Notes under the pieces: generated by a model
Databases searched by the model: none
What the model was told of the DNA's origin: nothing
The model's input: the letters and a program-made list of their open reading frames with translations, nothing else
Part shown: positions 1 to 11,444 of the stretch, one piece after another
Numbering within the stretch: position 1 is the stretch's first letter
Layout of the letters: each line of letters begins with the position of its first letter
Made by a program: the position numbers and the translations under genes
Origin: CAZUAQ01 sp964618455
GTDB taxonomy: Bacteria > Planctomycetota > Phycisphaerae > UBA1845 > PWPN01
Direction: 5' to 3'
NCBI GenBank assembly: GCA_964618455.1
Contig: CAZUAQ010000088.1
Coordinates: 1-14,130, forward strand
DNA length: 14,130 nt

Positions 1-94
1 GGAGTGTGTATTAGGCGCGTCGCCTGACTCTCCAATTCAGGCTGAACCATTACACCCAGACCTCGCGAGTCGTTGCACATATCCAGTTCTGCGA

Positions 95-115
95 TGCCCA
101 TCTCGCGTATGGGCA
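95..115 (+). promoter_or_regulatory. perfect 7-bp hairpin upstream of the small lipoprotein gene
   Basis: TGCCCAT (95-101) and ATGGGCA (109-115) form a perfect inverted repeat around a 7-nt loop. It ends 30 nt before the preferred ATG of the small Cys-rich gene and is not followed by a T-run, so it is unlikely to be a terminator. It could be a dimeric repressor operator or a 5'-UTR hairpin. That function is inferred from position only. Confidence 0.4.
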
Positions 116-145
116 GTGACCATGGTCAAGCATAGGAGCCCAACT

Positions 146-328
146 ATGAATGCGAAGAAGACGATTCTGTCCGGATTCAAGCTTTCTCTCATCGCGCTCT
201 TTATCGGAGGCGCTGCCACGCTGACGCTCACATCGGGCTGCGAGACGACAGGAAAGAGTGACTGCTGCGGCACCGGTGGCTCGTGCTGCAAGGACTCGGG
301 CGACATGAACAAGAAGGAAGGCAGCTGA
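146..328 (+). CDS. small Cys-rich predicted lipoprotein (60 aa)
   Basis: A 60-residue protein that I do not recognise by family. The N-terminus has a basic start and a hydrophobic stretch (about residues 11-28), ending in L-T-S-G-C with Cys32. This resembles a lipobox, but position -3 is Thr rather than the usual Leu, so lipidation is likely but not certain. The short mature part carries two vicinal Cys pairs, C40-C41 and C47-C48, in a Gly-rich linker, then a charged Lys-rich tail. Such CC-x5-CC spacing could bind a soft metal or form disulfides; that is inference. The ATG at 146 is preferred over a GTG at 116 because AGGAG (134-138) sits 7 nt upstream and because the shorter form gives a normal signal sequence. 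The gene stands alone, with a hairpin before it and a terminator after it. Confidence 0.75.
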   Translation: MNAKKTILSGFKLSLIALFIGGAATLTLTSGCETTGKSDCCGTGGSCCKDSGDMNKKEGS

Positions 329-365
329 TTCATCGCCCATCCGGGTAATGGCCCTTCAACGTGAC

Positions 366-410
366 ACAGGACCGGGCCGTGGCCATTCGGGGCCGCGGCC
401 TGTCTTTTTT
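366..410 (+). terminator. intrinsic terminator after the small lipoprotein gene
   Basis: ACAGG (366-370) pairs with CCTGT (399-403). Inner GC-rich segments (372-378 with 391-398) extend the stem with small bulges. A run of six T follows at 405-410. This is a typical Rho-independent terminator and separates the small gene from the next operon. Confidence 0.7.
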
Positions 411-487
411 GCGAGCGCGCCCCCTTCGCGGGATGAGTGCGTGATACAGCCCGGCGGAGCGACCGTCAGCCAGGCCCATGCATTCCG

Positions 488-517
488 TTTCACCCGCCCG
501 ACCGGCCCTGCTAGAAT
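488..517 (+). promoter_or_regulatory. probable sigma70 promoter of the tsaC-phosphatase/rpiB operon
   Basis: An extended -10 element, TGC-TAGAAT, lies at 509-517. A poor -35 candidate (TTTCAC, 488-493) lies 18 nt upstream of the TAGAAT hexamer. Transcription would start near 524, giving a leader of about 65 nt. The same TGCTAGAAT string forms the -10 of the regulator promoter at 9873-9881, which supports the call. The weak -35 fits an extended -10 promoter. Confidence 0.5.
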
Positions 518-589
518 AGGCCTCATAGATTTGGGCGCTTGCGCATCGATTCCCTTTTCATTCCGCAGAAGAAGGATATCTCCAGTCCC

Positions 590-1711
590 ATGGCGACCCG
601 GTACTTTCAACTCGCTTCCGAGGAGCGTCCCAGCGAGGTCATCCGCGAGGCGGCGCAATGCCTGCGGGGCGGCGGACTCGTGGTCTTTCCCACGGAAACG
701 GTATACGGCGTGGCGGCCGACGCCATGCATGCCGAAGGTCTCGCCCGTTTGCGCGAAGTGAAGCAACGCTCCGAGGAAAAGCCTTTCACCGTCCACCTGG
801 GAAGCCGCGCCGAGGCGGATCGATTCGTTCCGGACATGCCGGCCATCGGTCGACGGCTGATCCGAAAAGCCTGGCCCGGCCCGTTGACGCTCATCTTCGA
901 TGTGCCCGACCCGACCCGGGCCGAGGTGATCCGCGAATCCTCTCCCGATCATGTCGCTGCCATGTACCGCGAGGGCACCATCGGTCTCCGCTGCCCGGAT
1001 GATGCCGTGTCGGCGGAGCTCTTGTCGCAGGTGGGGAGTCCCGTCGTGGCGGCCAGTGCCAACCCGGCCGGAGCCCCGCCACCCAACGAGGCCTCCGAGG
1101 CCATGGAGTCGCTTAATGGGAAGGTGGATATCGTTCTGGACGCCGGACGAACCCGCTACTCCCAGGCCTCGACCATCGTCCGCATTCTTCCCGAGGGTCT
1201 CGACGTGGTTCGCGAAGGGGTACTCGACGAGCGGACCCTTCAGCGGATGAATCGGGTGCATATTCTGCTGGTCTGCACCGGCAACACCTGCCGGAGCCCG
1301 ATGGCGGAGGGCATTCTGAAGAAGCTTCTGGCCGACCGCCTGGGCACGACCCCCGACAAGCTGGCCGATCAGGCCGTTCACGTGGAATCCGCGGGAACCT
1401 CCGCCATGGCCGGGCTGCCCGCCTCGGCGGAAGGGGTCGAGGTCCTTCGCGGCCGGGGAATCGACATTTCCGAACATCGCTCACGCCCTGCAACACTGGA
1501 ACTTCTGCGACGGGCCGATTACATTTTTACGTTGACCGCAGCGCATCGGGAGCAGATTCTTCTGGACGATCCCTCGCTCGAGGATCGCTGTTCGCTGCTG
1601 GACGCACGCGACATCGCCGACCCGATCGGAGGTGACGCCTCCGTGTACGCTCAATGCGCGGACCAGATCGAGAATGCCCTCCGCAAGCGGCTCGAGGAGA
1701 TTCACCTTTGA
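590..1711 (+). CDS. TsaC/YrdC threonylcarbamoyl-AMP synthase fused to low-molecular-weight protein (arginine?) phosphatase
   Basis: A two-domain protein of 373 aa. Residues about 4-215 are a TsaC/YrdC domain, which makes threonylcarbamoyl-AMP from Thr, bicarbonate and ATP for the t6A37 modification of tRNAs. Visible motifs are PTETVYG (34-40), the K-x-R...K motif around 58-64 followed by PFTVHL, and SANPAG. Residues about 222-373 are a complete low-molecular-weight phosphatase: the P-loop CTGNTCRS has nucleophile Cys229 and Arg235, and the DP loop has general acid Asp344. Thr233 within the P-loop matches the residue that gives Bacillus YwlE its phosphoarginine preference, so a protein-arginine phosphatase is likelier than a tyrosine phosphatase. 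The start at ATG 590 is preferred over TTG 539 because the YrdC fold begins right after it; AGGA at 573-576 is a distant Shine-Dalgarno. rpiB follows with a 4-nt overlap. In B. subtilis, ywlC, ywlE and ywlF (rpiB) are near neighbours, so this is the same neighbourhood with the first two fused. I see no frameshift that would suggest an assembly artefact. Confidence 0.92.
   Translation: MATRYFQLASEERPSEVIREAAQCLRGGGLVVFPTETVYGVAADAMHAEGLARLREVKQRSEEKPFTVHLGSRAEADRFVPDMPAIGRRLIRKAWPGPLTLIFDVPDPTRAEVIRESSPDHVAAMYREGTIGLRCPDDAVSAELLSQVGSPVVAASANPAGAPPPNEASEAMESLNGKVDIVLDAGRTRYSQASTIVRILPEGLDVVREGVLDERTLQRMNRVHILLVCTGNTCRSPMAEGILKKLLADRLGTTPDKLADQAVHVESAGTSAMAGLPASAEGVEVLRGRGIDISEHRSRPATLELLRRADYIFTLTAAHREQILLDDPSLEDRCSLLDARDIADPIGGDASVYAQCADQIENALRKRLEEIHL
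1694..1711 (+). promoter_or_regulatory. strong RBS and TTGA start/stop overlap that set the rpiB start
   Basis: GAGGAGA (1694-1700) lies 7 nt before TTG at 1708-1710. That TTG overlaps the TGA stop (1709-1711) of the fusion gene. This decides for a TTG start and implies translational coupling. An upstream in-frame start at 1654 would add 18 residues that lie ahead of the conserved first strand. Confidence 0.8.
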
Positions 1712-2169
1712 AGATAGCCATCGGTTCAGATCATCGCGGATTCGCGGCCAAGGATAAGCTCAAAGCCATGCTGATTTCCAAGGGGCATGAGATCGAGGAT
1801 TTCGGCACGGATTCCCCCAAGAGCTGCGATTATCCGGATACCGCCTACCCGACGTGCAAGGCGGTGACCAGCGGCCGTGCGGACGTGGGCATTCTCTTTT
1901 GCGGGACCGGCATCGGCATGTCCGTTTTCGCCAACAAGGTGCGGGGGATCCGGGCGGCCCTTTGCCACGACGAGCTCACCGCGGAGATGTCCCGGCGCCA
2001 TAACAACGCCAATATCCTCTGCCTGCCCGCCGACCTGGTCGGCGAGGAACTGACCCGCCGCATCATCGAGGTCTGGCTGGAAACCTCCTTCGAAGGGGGA
2101 CGTCACGCGCGCCGCGTCGACAAGATCAGCAAGTACGAAGAGCTCGAGTGCGACCCGGACCAATCCTGA
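1708..2169 (+). CDS. rpiB: ribose-5-phosphate isomerase B
   Basis: RpiB interconverts ribose 5-phosphate and ribulose 5-phosphate in the cytosolic pentose phosphate pathway. The 153-aa product has the usual family length (about 150). Visible RpiB/LacAB features are the N-terminal strand with SDHRGF (7-12; many homologues have DHAGF), the active-site loop FCGTGIGMS with catalytic Cys65 and the phosphate/anion-hole glycines, and ring-opening His98 in SRRHNNAN. The TTG start gives MKIAIGSDH, the canonical beginning of the family. It is the second gene of an operon with the TsaC-phosphatase fusion and overlaps it by 4 nt. No convincing intrinsic terminator is visible after the stop. RpiB and LacA/LacB share the fold, but the active-site Cys and the neighbourhood favour RpiB. 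Confidence 0.95.
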   Translation: MKIAIGSDHRGFAAKDKLKAMLISKGHEIEDFGTDSPKSCDYPDTAYPTCKAVTSGRADVGILFCGTGIGMSVFANKVRGIRAALCHDELTAEMSRRHNNANILCLPADLVGEELTRRIIEVWLETSFEGGRHARRVDKISKYEELECDPDQS

Positions 2170-2693
2170 CCTCCCTCCGCCCCGATCCGTCTTCGTGACG
2201 CGACCTGCGCCGGTTATCAGCCCGTGAGCCGCCGCAACCCAAGACGAATTCCCCGTTCGCCCACGAATCCTGCCAGGAACATTTGCATCCGATCATGTCG
2301 TATTCGATCTTTTCGCATCGTTCGACCGGTGTGGTCGGGGATCGCGCCTGCAAAGTGGGCTCAATCGCCACTCTTGGCGCAGATTCGGAAGAATCTATCC
2401 CCTCCGGTTGCCGATAGAACTGGAAGCAGTTTGGATTCGCAACAGCACGAACGGCCGATGGTGCAGGCCGGAGGGATGGTGAAACATGCGAGGTCCTGTC
2501 TCGACTGCAGGCATTCCCTACACGGAACATCTGGGACTGGTGGATATCGGACCCCGGCGATGGGAATCCCCGGACGGCCACCGCATGGAAATCGTTTCTA
2601 CGCTGGTGCAGTCCCAACAGGATCGACGCCCCACGCCGACACATCCGAACGGCCCGCTGCTCAACACCGCCTCAGGCCGTTGAATCATGGCGG
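2170..2693. other. 524-bp intergenic stretch between rpiB and gltD
   Basis: rpiB (plus) and gltD (minus) converge here. Long open frames exist on both strands but have the Arg/Pro/Ser-rich composition of GC-rich non-coding frames and no RBS. The only candidate gene is the 65-codon ORF at 2486. An inverted repeat, AACGGCC (2648-2654) and GGCCGTT (2675-2681), with a 20-nt loop lies just past the gltD stop but lacks a T-run on either strand. It is at best a weak bidirectional terminator. I see no RNA gene or repeat family here. Confidence 0.6.
2486..2683 (+). CDS. possible small hypothetical protein (65 aa)
   Basis: I recognise no family. ATG 2486 is preceded by GGAGGG (2470-2475) at 10 nt. The codons have mostly G/C third positions, like real genes in this window. 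The translation has a balanced composition with a plausible folded core (HLGLVDIGPRRWESPDGH, then MEIVSTLVQ) and a Pro/Thr/Asn-rich tail. It has no signal peptide or Cys motif. It is convergent with gltD and ends 10 nt before the gltD stop. It could equally be a chance ORF; conservation of the reading frame in relatives would settle it. Confidence 0.35.
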   Translation: MRGPVSTAGIPYTEHLGLVDIGPRRWESPDGHRMEIVSTLVQSQQDRRPTPTHPNGPLLNTASGR

Positions 2694-4194
2694 TCAGGCT
2701 CGAGGAAGATCGCCGACGCCCTTGGTCGGCAGCAGCGTCTTGCCGGTCAGGAAGATGTCCACCGAACGCGCCGCCTCGCGCCCTTCGCTGATGGCCCAGA
2801 CCACCAGGGACTGGCCTCGACGCATATCCCCCGATACGTAGACACCGGGCACACTGGTGGCGTAGTCCGATTCGGACGCCTTGACGTTGCCGCGCTCGTC
2901 CAGTTCACACCCGAGCTGGGCCACGACGCTGTCCGTCTCCGGGCCGACAAAGCCCATGGCGAGGAGGACCAGGTCCGCCTTCCAGGTTTTTTCGGTACCG
3001 GGCTTCTCCACGAGCTTGGGGCGGCCTCCGTTGACCGGCTCGAAGGCGACTTCCACCGTCTTGAGCCCGGTTACCTTCCCCTCTTCTCCGCAGAACTCCT
3101 TGGTCATGATGCTCCAGTGTCGCTCGCAGCCTTCCTCGTGTGAGGAACTGGTTCGCATCTTCATCGGCCAGTACGGCCAGGGTTGCTGATCAGGCCGATC
3201 TTCCGGAGGCTTGGGGAGGAGTTCGAACTGGGTGACGCTGGCCGCGCCGTGGCGGTTCGAGGTGCCCACGCAGTCCGACCCGGTATCGCCGCCGCCGATG
3301 ATGATGACATCCTTGCCATCCGCGCGGATGTCGCGGGGATACCGGCTGAACCACCAGCCCTCGGGATCCGGTGATTTCCAGGCGACCTCGTCGCCGGCCA
3401 CACGTTTGTTCTGCTGCGGCAGGAACTCCATGGCGTAGTGGATCCCGTCCATCTCTCGCCCGGGAATCGGAAGATCGCGCGGCTTGGTCGAACCTCCGCA
3501 CAGGATGATCGCATCAAACTGGTTCTGGAGTTCGTCGCCCGTGATGTCTCGACCGACGTCAACGCCGGTCTTGAAGACCACGCCCTCGGCCTCCATGATG
3601 TCGGTCCGCCGGTCGATGGTCCATTTTTCCATTTTGAAATCAGGGATACCGTAACGCAGCAGTCCGCCGATTCGATCGGCCCGTTCGAACACCGTCACTT
3701 CATGACCGGCGTGGTTGAGCTGGTCGGCGCAGGCCAGCCCGGCGGGGCCCGAGCCCACGACCGCCACCTTCTTCCCCGAACGCTTCGACGGAGGATGCGG
3801 AACCACCCAGCCTTCCTCGAACGCCCGTTCGATGATGCTGAGTTCCATGTTCTTGATCGTCACCGGCGGCTCGTTGATCCCGAGCACGCACGCCTCTTCG
3901 CAGGGGGCGGGACAGACGCGCCCGGTGAACTCCGGGAAGTTGTTCGTCGAATGCAGGAATTCGATCGCCCGCTTCCAGTTGTCGTGATACACCTGGTCAT
4001 TGAAGTCCGGGATGATGTTGCCGAGCGGGCAGCCCGTGTGGCAGAAGGGAATGCCGCAGTCCATGCAGCGGGCCCCCTGCTCGCGCAGCTTGACCACCGG
4101 CAACTGCCGGGCGAATTCCCGGTATTCCTTGACACGCTGCTCGACAGGCAGATATTCCGGCGTCTCGCGTCGATATTCCTTGAATCCGGTCGGT

Positions 4195-4202
<8 letters not shown>
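2694..4202 (-). CDS. gltD: glutamate synthase (NADPH) small subunit
   Basis: GltD, the beta subunit, oxidises NADPH and passes electrons through FAD and [4Fe-4S] clusters to the GltB subunit, which makes glutamate from glutamine and 2-oxoglutarate. The 502-aa product shows the N-terminal cluster ligands C46-x2-C49-x4-C54-x3-C58 and C97-x3-C101-x3-C105, the FAD dinucleotide motif VVGSGPAG (148-155), and the NADPH motif IIGGGDTG (301-308). A typical C-terminal FAD segment (VSGDMRRGQSLVVWAI) follows. The GTG at 4202 is chosen over an ATG 13 codons upstream because GGAGGT (4208-4213) lies 5 nt before it and because it gives MGKPTGF, the usual family start. It overlaps the gltB stop by 8 nt, so translation is probably coupled. 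It is the last gene of the lysR-gltB-gltD operon. Nothing essential is missing. Confidence 0.96.
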
Positions 4203-8826
<4,624 letters not shown>

Positions 8827-8828
8827 GC

Positions 8829-9863
8829 TTACACCGTCACTTTCAACGTCGAGGCTTCATCCTCTTGCGATGCCGCCAACTCCTCCGACTCCGTGTCGCC
8901 TGCGGACGCGACGCGGGACTCCACCGCCTGCTTGCCATTCGCCGATCGATTCCCGCCCTTGGCGTCATCCTGGTCCGACGCGTTACCGCGTTTGAGAATC
9001 AACTCGACGAACTTCTCCGCCGCCGGGCTCATTTGACCGCTCTTGCGTCGCAGGATCCCCAGCGGACGGACCAGGTCCTGTTTGTCGAACGGGATGGCCA
9101 CCAGCGAGCGAGCGAGCACTTCCTTGCGTACCGTCGGCTCCGGCAGGATCGCCACGCCCTCGCCCACTTCCACGGCGTGCTTGATGGTTTCTATGTTGTC
9201 GAACGCCATCGAGACGCGGGCCTCCACGCGATGCTGCTTGAGGTACCGGTCGATGACCTTCCGTATGGTCAAACCCGAATCGAAGCCGACGAGTTCCTCA
9301 CCGTCGAGTTCGCGCGGCACGATCGTCTCCCGATCCGCGAGGCGGTGCTTCGCGGAACACGCCACGACCATCGGTTCATCCCGCCAGGGGGTATGCTTCA
9401 AACCGCGTCCGGACTTCGGGAACGAGACGAGACCGATGTCCACTTCGTCGTTCAGCACGCTCTCGTAGACCCGATCCGGATGGAGGTACGCCAGACGAAC
9501 CTGGGCTTTGGGGTAGGCCTGGGAGAATTCCTGAACCAGGCGACTCATGTCGCTCAGACCGACCGAGTAGATGGCTGCGACCGTGGTGGTCCCGGCGACC
9601 TGACGTCCGAGGGACTTCACCTCCGACTCGACCGCGTAATAGCGCTCGATCAGCCCTTTGCATCCCTCAAAATAGACCTGCCCTTCCGTCGTGAGCTGGA
9701 ACGGTCGCTTGGACCGATCGAGCAGGCGCACGCCGAGGCCCTTTTCCAGTTGCAGGACGTTCTGACTGGCGGCGGACTGCGTGATGCGATTGGCGGCCGC
9801 CGCGCGCGAAAAGCTGCGGAACCGCACGACATCACAGAAGATCTTCAGGGATTCCAGATACAT
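8829..9863 (-). CDS. LysR-type transcriptional regulator, probable regulator of gltBD, with acidic C-terminal tail
   Basis: A 344-aa LysR-family protein. Residues 1-60 form the winged helix-turn-helix, starting MYLESLKIF as most members do, with the recognition region around SFSRAAAANRITQSAAS (17-33) and RPFQLT at the wing. Residues about 90-290 fit the periplasmic-binding-like effector domain. From about residue 293 the chain continues with roughly 52 residues rich in Ser, Ala, Asp, Glu and Gly that are not part of the LysR fold. The gene is first in an operon with gltB (2-nt gap) and gltD. LysR-type regulators of glutamate synthase are known (GltC in B. subtilis, encoded divergently); here the regulator is co-directional and co-transcribed. 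Its effector is unknown, though 2-oxoglutarate or glutamate would make sense. Its promoter contains a repeated 7-mer, which suggests autoregulation. The start is nearly leaderless and lacks a properly spaced Shine-Dalgarno. Confidence 0.92.
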   Translation of the reverse strand: MYLESLKIFCDVVRFRSFSRAAAANRITQSAASQNVLQLEKGLGVRLLDRSKRPFQLTTEGQVYFEGCKGLIERYYAVESEVKSLGRQVAGTTTVAAIYSVGLSDMSRLVQEFSQAYPKAQVRLAYLHPDRVYESVLNDEVDIGLVSFPKSGRGLKHTPWRDEPMVVACSAKHRLADRETIVPRELDGEELVGFDSGLTIRKVIDRYLKQHRVEARVSMAFDNIETIKHAVEVGEGVAILPEPTVRKEVLARSLVAIPFDKQDLVRPLGILRRKSGQMSPAAEKFVELILKRGNASDQDDAKGGNRSANGKQAVESRVASAGDTESEELAASQEDEASTLKVTV

Positions 9864-9872
9864 AGCCTTGTT

Positions 9873-9900
9873 ATTCTAGCATAACCTATACTTATGTCAA
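9873..9900 (-). promoter_or_regulatory. near-consensus sigma70 promoter of the lysR-gltB-gltD operon
   Basis: On the minus strand, TTGACA (9900-9895) is followed after 16 nt by TAGAAT (9878-9873), with an extended -10 TG at 9881-9880. Transcription should start near 9866, only about 3 nt before the ATG at 9863. The spacer contains one ATAACCT/AGGTTAT repeat, and TTATTCTAGCATAA (9871-9884), a near-perfect palindrome, covers the -10. A regulator bound here would block RNA polymerase. Confidence 0.8.
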
Positions 9901-10026
9901 TGAACCGGCTGTATCAACGAAGGTTATAGCAGGGCACCTGGACACAAATCGATGCCAGATAAAAGGTTATGTTTCCCTGGTGCAAACAGGAGTCACGCGT
10001 TCGGTTGATGGAGTCACCGATAACCT
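9881..10026. repeat. four copies of ATAACCT/AGGTTAT, candidate LysR-regulator binding sites
   Basis: Exact 7-mer copies lie at 9881-9887 (ATAACCT), 9921-9927 (AGGTTAT), 9964-9970 (AGGTTAT) and 10020-10026 (ATAACCT). Their starts are 40, 43 and 56 bp apart, and the outer two are in opposite orientation to the inner two. By simple counting, about 0.02 copies would be expected by chance in this span. The first copy is part of ATAACCTATACTTAT (9881-9895), an ATAA-N7-TTAT interrupted dyad of the kind LysR proteins use. The upstream copies would suit activation and the promoter-embedded copy autorepression. Confidence 0.6.
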
Positions 10027-10115
10027 CAACGACTCCGACGGTTGACCGGTGCAGAAGGAAATGAGGCTCGTTACCCGTTGTTCATCGTCTTTCCGCGTAG
10101 AAATCGAGCCTGCTA

Positions 10116-11444
10116 TCAGGAGGAGGGCTCAGTCTGCGGCTCCTCGGATTCCGAAGGCCTTTCGTCCGGCCCGGCGTCGTTCTCGGGTATCTCCGGCGTG
10201 GGAGCCTCCTCGGGAACGAGCATGGTGATGGCCTCGTCGATCATGGCGGGTTCCATGCCGTGACGTGTGCCGAGGGCGCGCAGTTCTTCATTCAACTTGT
10301 CCCGCTGCTCCTGCGTGACGATGGCCAGCACTTCCTGGCGGAAACGATCCCTGAGTTCGTCGAGCGGCGCGGTCATCTGATCGTATTCCACGTTGAGTTG
10401 AAAGAGCCAGGGCTGAATGTTCTGGGCTATCGTCGGTGGGGCAGGTGGCGGTTGCTCCTCATCCGGTGCCGCTTCGCGTTCTTCGACGAGATGATACTGC
10501 GTTCGATGAAGCAGGCGGTTGCGCTGTATCCGCTTCTCCCATTCCGGTGTCATGATCTCCTTCGCCTGCTTCTCGTACGTGCGAAGGATCTCGTTGCCTT
10601 GAGCGTCCTGCTCATCGCTGAATTCACACCGTCGGCTCAGCGAACGCAGGAACCAACGCCACGCCTGGGGCGTCTTCTGCCAGTAGTTCCATTGCGATTG
10701 CTGATCCAGGTCCTTGCGAAGCTTGCTGCGTTGGATGTCGACCTGATCCTCCTCCGCTTGCTTCATTTTCTGCTCGAAAATCTCGAACGGGTGATCCAGG
10801 TCATCCTCCTCCGGGATCTCGCCACGCGCCCACCGGGCCATCTCCTCCTCGAGTTCACTCGAAGCCCGCGTCAAGTTCGTTTCCAGTTCTAGCAACTCGT
10901 TGTACTTCTCGTCACTGACGAACGGGCGCATGTCCTCGGCCATGCCGTCGGCGAAGGTGCGAAAGGCGGGGGCCGCTTTCTCTGCCAGTGCTCCGAGACG
11001 TGGCGCCCCTTCCCTGGTCACAGATTCGCCCTGGTTCTTGATCATCTCGACATACATCTGCTCGAAAAACGGGGCGATGTCTTCGGCGTGGCGATGGCCG
11101 ACGTTCATCATCCGCCGGGCCATGACTTCTTCGAGTTCCTGACTTTCGGCACTGTCCAGCGGGCGATCCGTCTGTTCTTTCACGAACTCCCTGGCGAGAC
11201 CCTTCGCCATCTTGGGTGTGAAGCGCACCACGTGCGAGGTGCGTCGCATGACATCTTCGTCGGGCGATTCCGACGGCTGAGCCTGGAGTTCCGCTTCGAC
11301 CTCGGGAGAAGGCTCCAGTTCGACCCCTTCGGCCTCGACCTCCGCCTCTTGCGCCTGGGCCGCAGGCGGGCATAACCCTGTAAGAAGCACCAGAGCGATG
11401 AACCCGATGACGTTGCTTCCGTTGTTGCCTGTTCTATTGCACAT
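10116..11444 (-). CDS. secreted acidic helical protein, paralogue of the preceding gene (442 aa)
   Basis: Family not recognised. A signal peptide is clear: hydrophobic core at about 12-25 and a likely cleavage after AQA at residue 31. Next comes an acidic low-complexity linker (about 33-65, Glu/Pro/Ala-rich), a long charged helical body (about 70-320), a Pro-rich hinge (about 325-340), a second helical segment, and an acidic Pro/Glu/Ser tail. It aligns by eye with the gene before it: both have an FT-x3-AK start, an RRMM-x3-H block, a D-[LM]-RP block leading to [KR]W-A-x-GE, and [DT]P-[DE]W ending in RNRL. It contains no catalytic motif I can name. The start is fixed by GGAGGT (11453-11458) 8 nt upstream; the ATG overlaps the preceding stop by 11 nt. 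It probably acts in the periplasm or cell envelope. Confidence 0.85.
   Translation of the reverse strand: MCNRTGNNGSNVIGFIALVLLTGLCPPAAQAQEAEVEAEGVELEPSPEVEAELQAQPSESPDEDVMRRTSHVVRFTPKMAKGLAREFVKEQTDRPLDSAESQELEEVMARRMMNVGHRHAEDIAPFFEQMYVEMIKNQGESVTREGAPRLGALAEKAAPAFRTFADGMAEDMRPFVSDEKYNELLELETNLTRASSELEEEMARWARGEIPEEDDLDHPFEIFEQKMKQAEEDQVDIQRSKLRKDLDQQSQWNYWQKTPQAWRWFLRSLSRRCEFSDEQDAQGNEILRTYEKQAKEIMTPEWEKRIQRNRLLHRTQYHLVEEREAAPDEEQPPPAPPTIAQNIQPWLFQLNVEYDQMTAPLDELRDRFRQEVLAIVTQEQRDKLNEELRALGTRHGMEPAMIDEAITMLVPEEAPTPEIPENDAGPDERPSESEEPQTEPSS

Noticed and set aside
356..1477. 373-codon minus-strand open frame opposite the TsaC-phosphatase gene
   Set aside because: It is a shadow of a gene with two complete catalytic domains and has Gly/His/Arg-rich composition.
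2126..2644. 172-codon minus-strand open frame in the rpiB-gltD gap
   Set aside because: It runs into rpiB antisense, lacks an RBS, and its Arg/Ser/Cys-rich translation has no folded-protein character.
2648..2681. Inverted repeat AACGGCC/GGCCGTT past the gltD stop
   Set aside because: There is a 20-nt loop and no T-run on either strand. It is noted only as a weak possibility in the intergenic entry.
10064..10111. Inverted repeat AGGCTCG (10064-10070) / CGAGCCT (10105-10111) after the secreted-protein pair
   Set aside because: The loop is 34 nt and no T-run follows on the minus strand, so I do not call it an intrinsic terminator.
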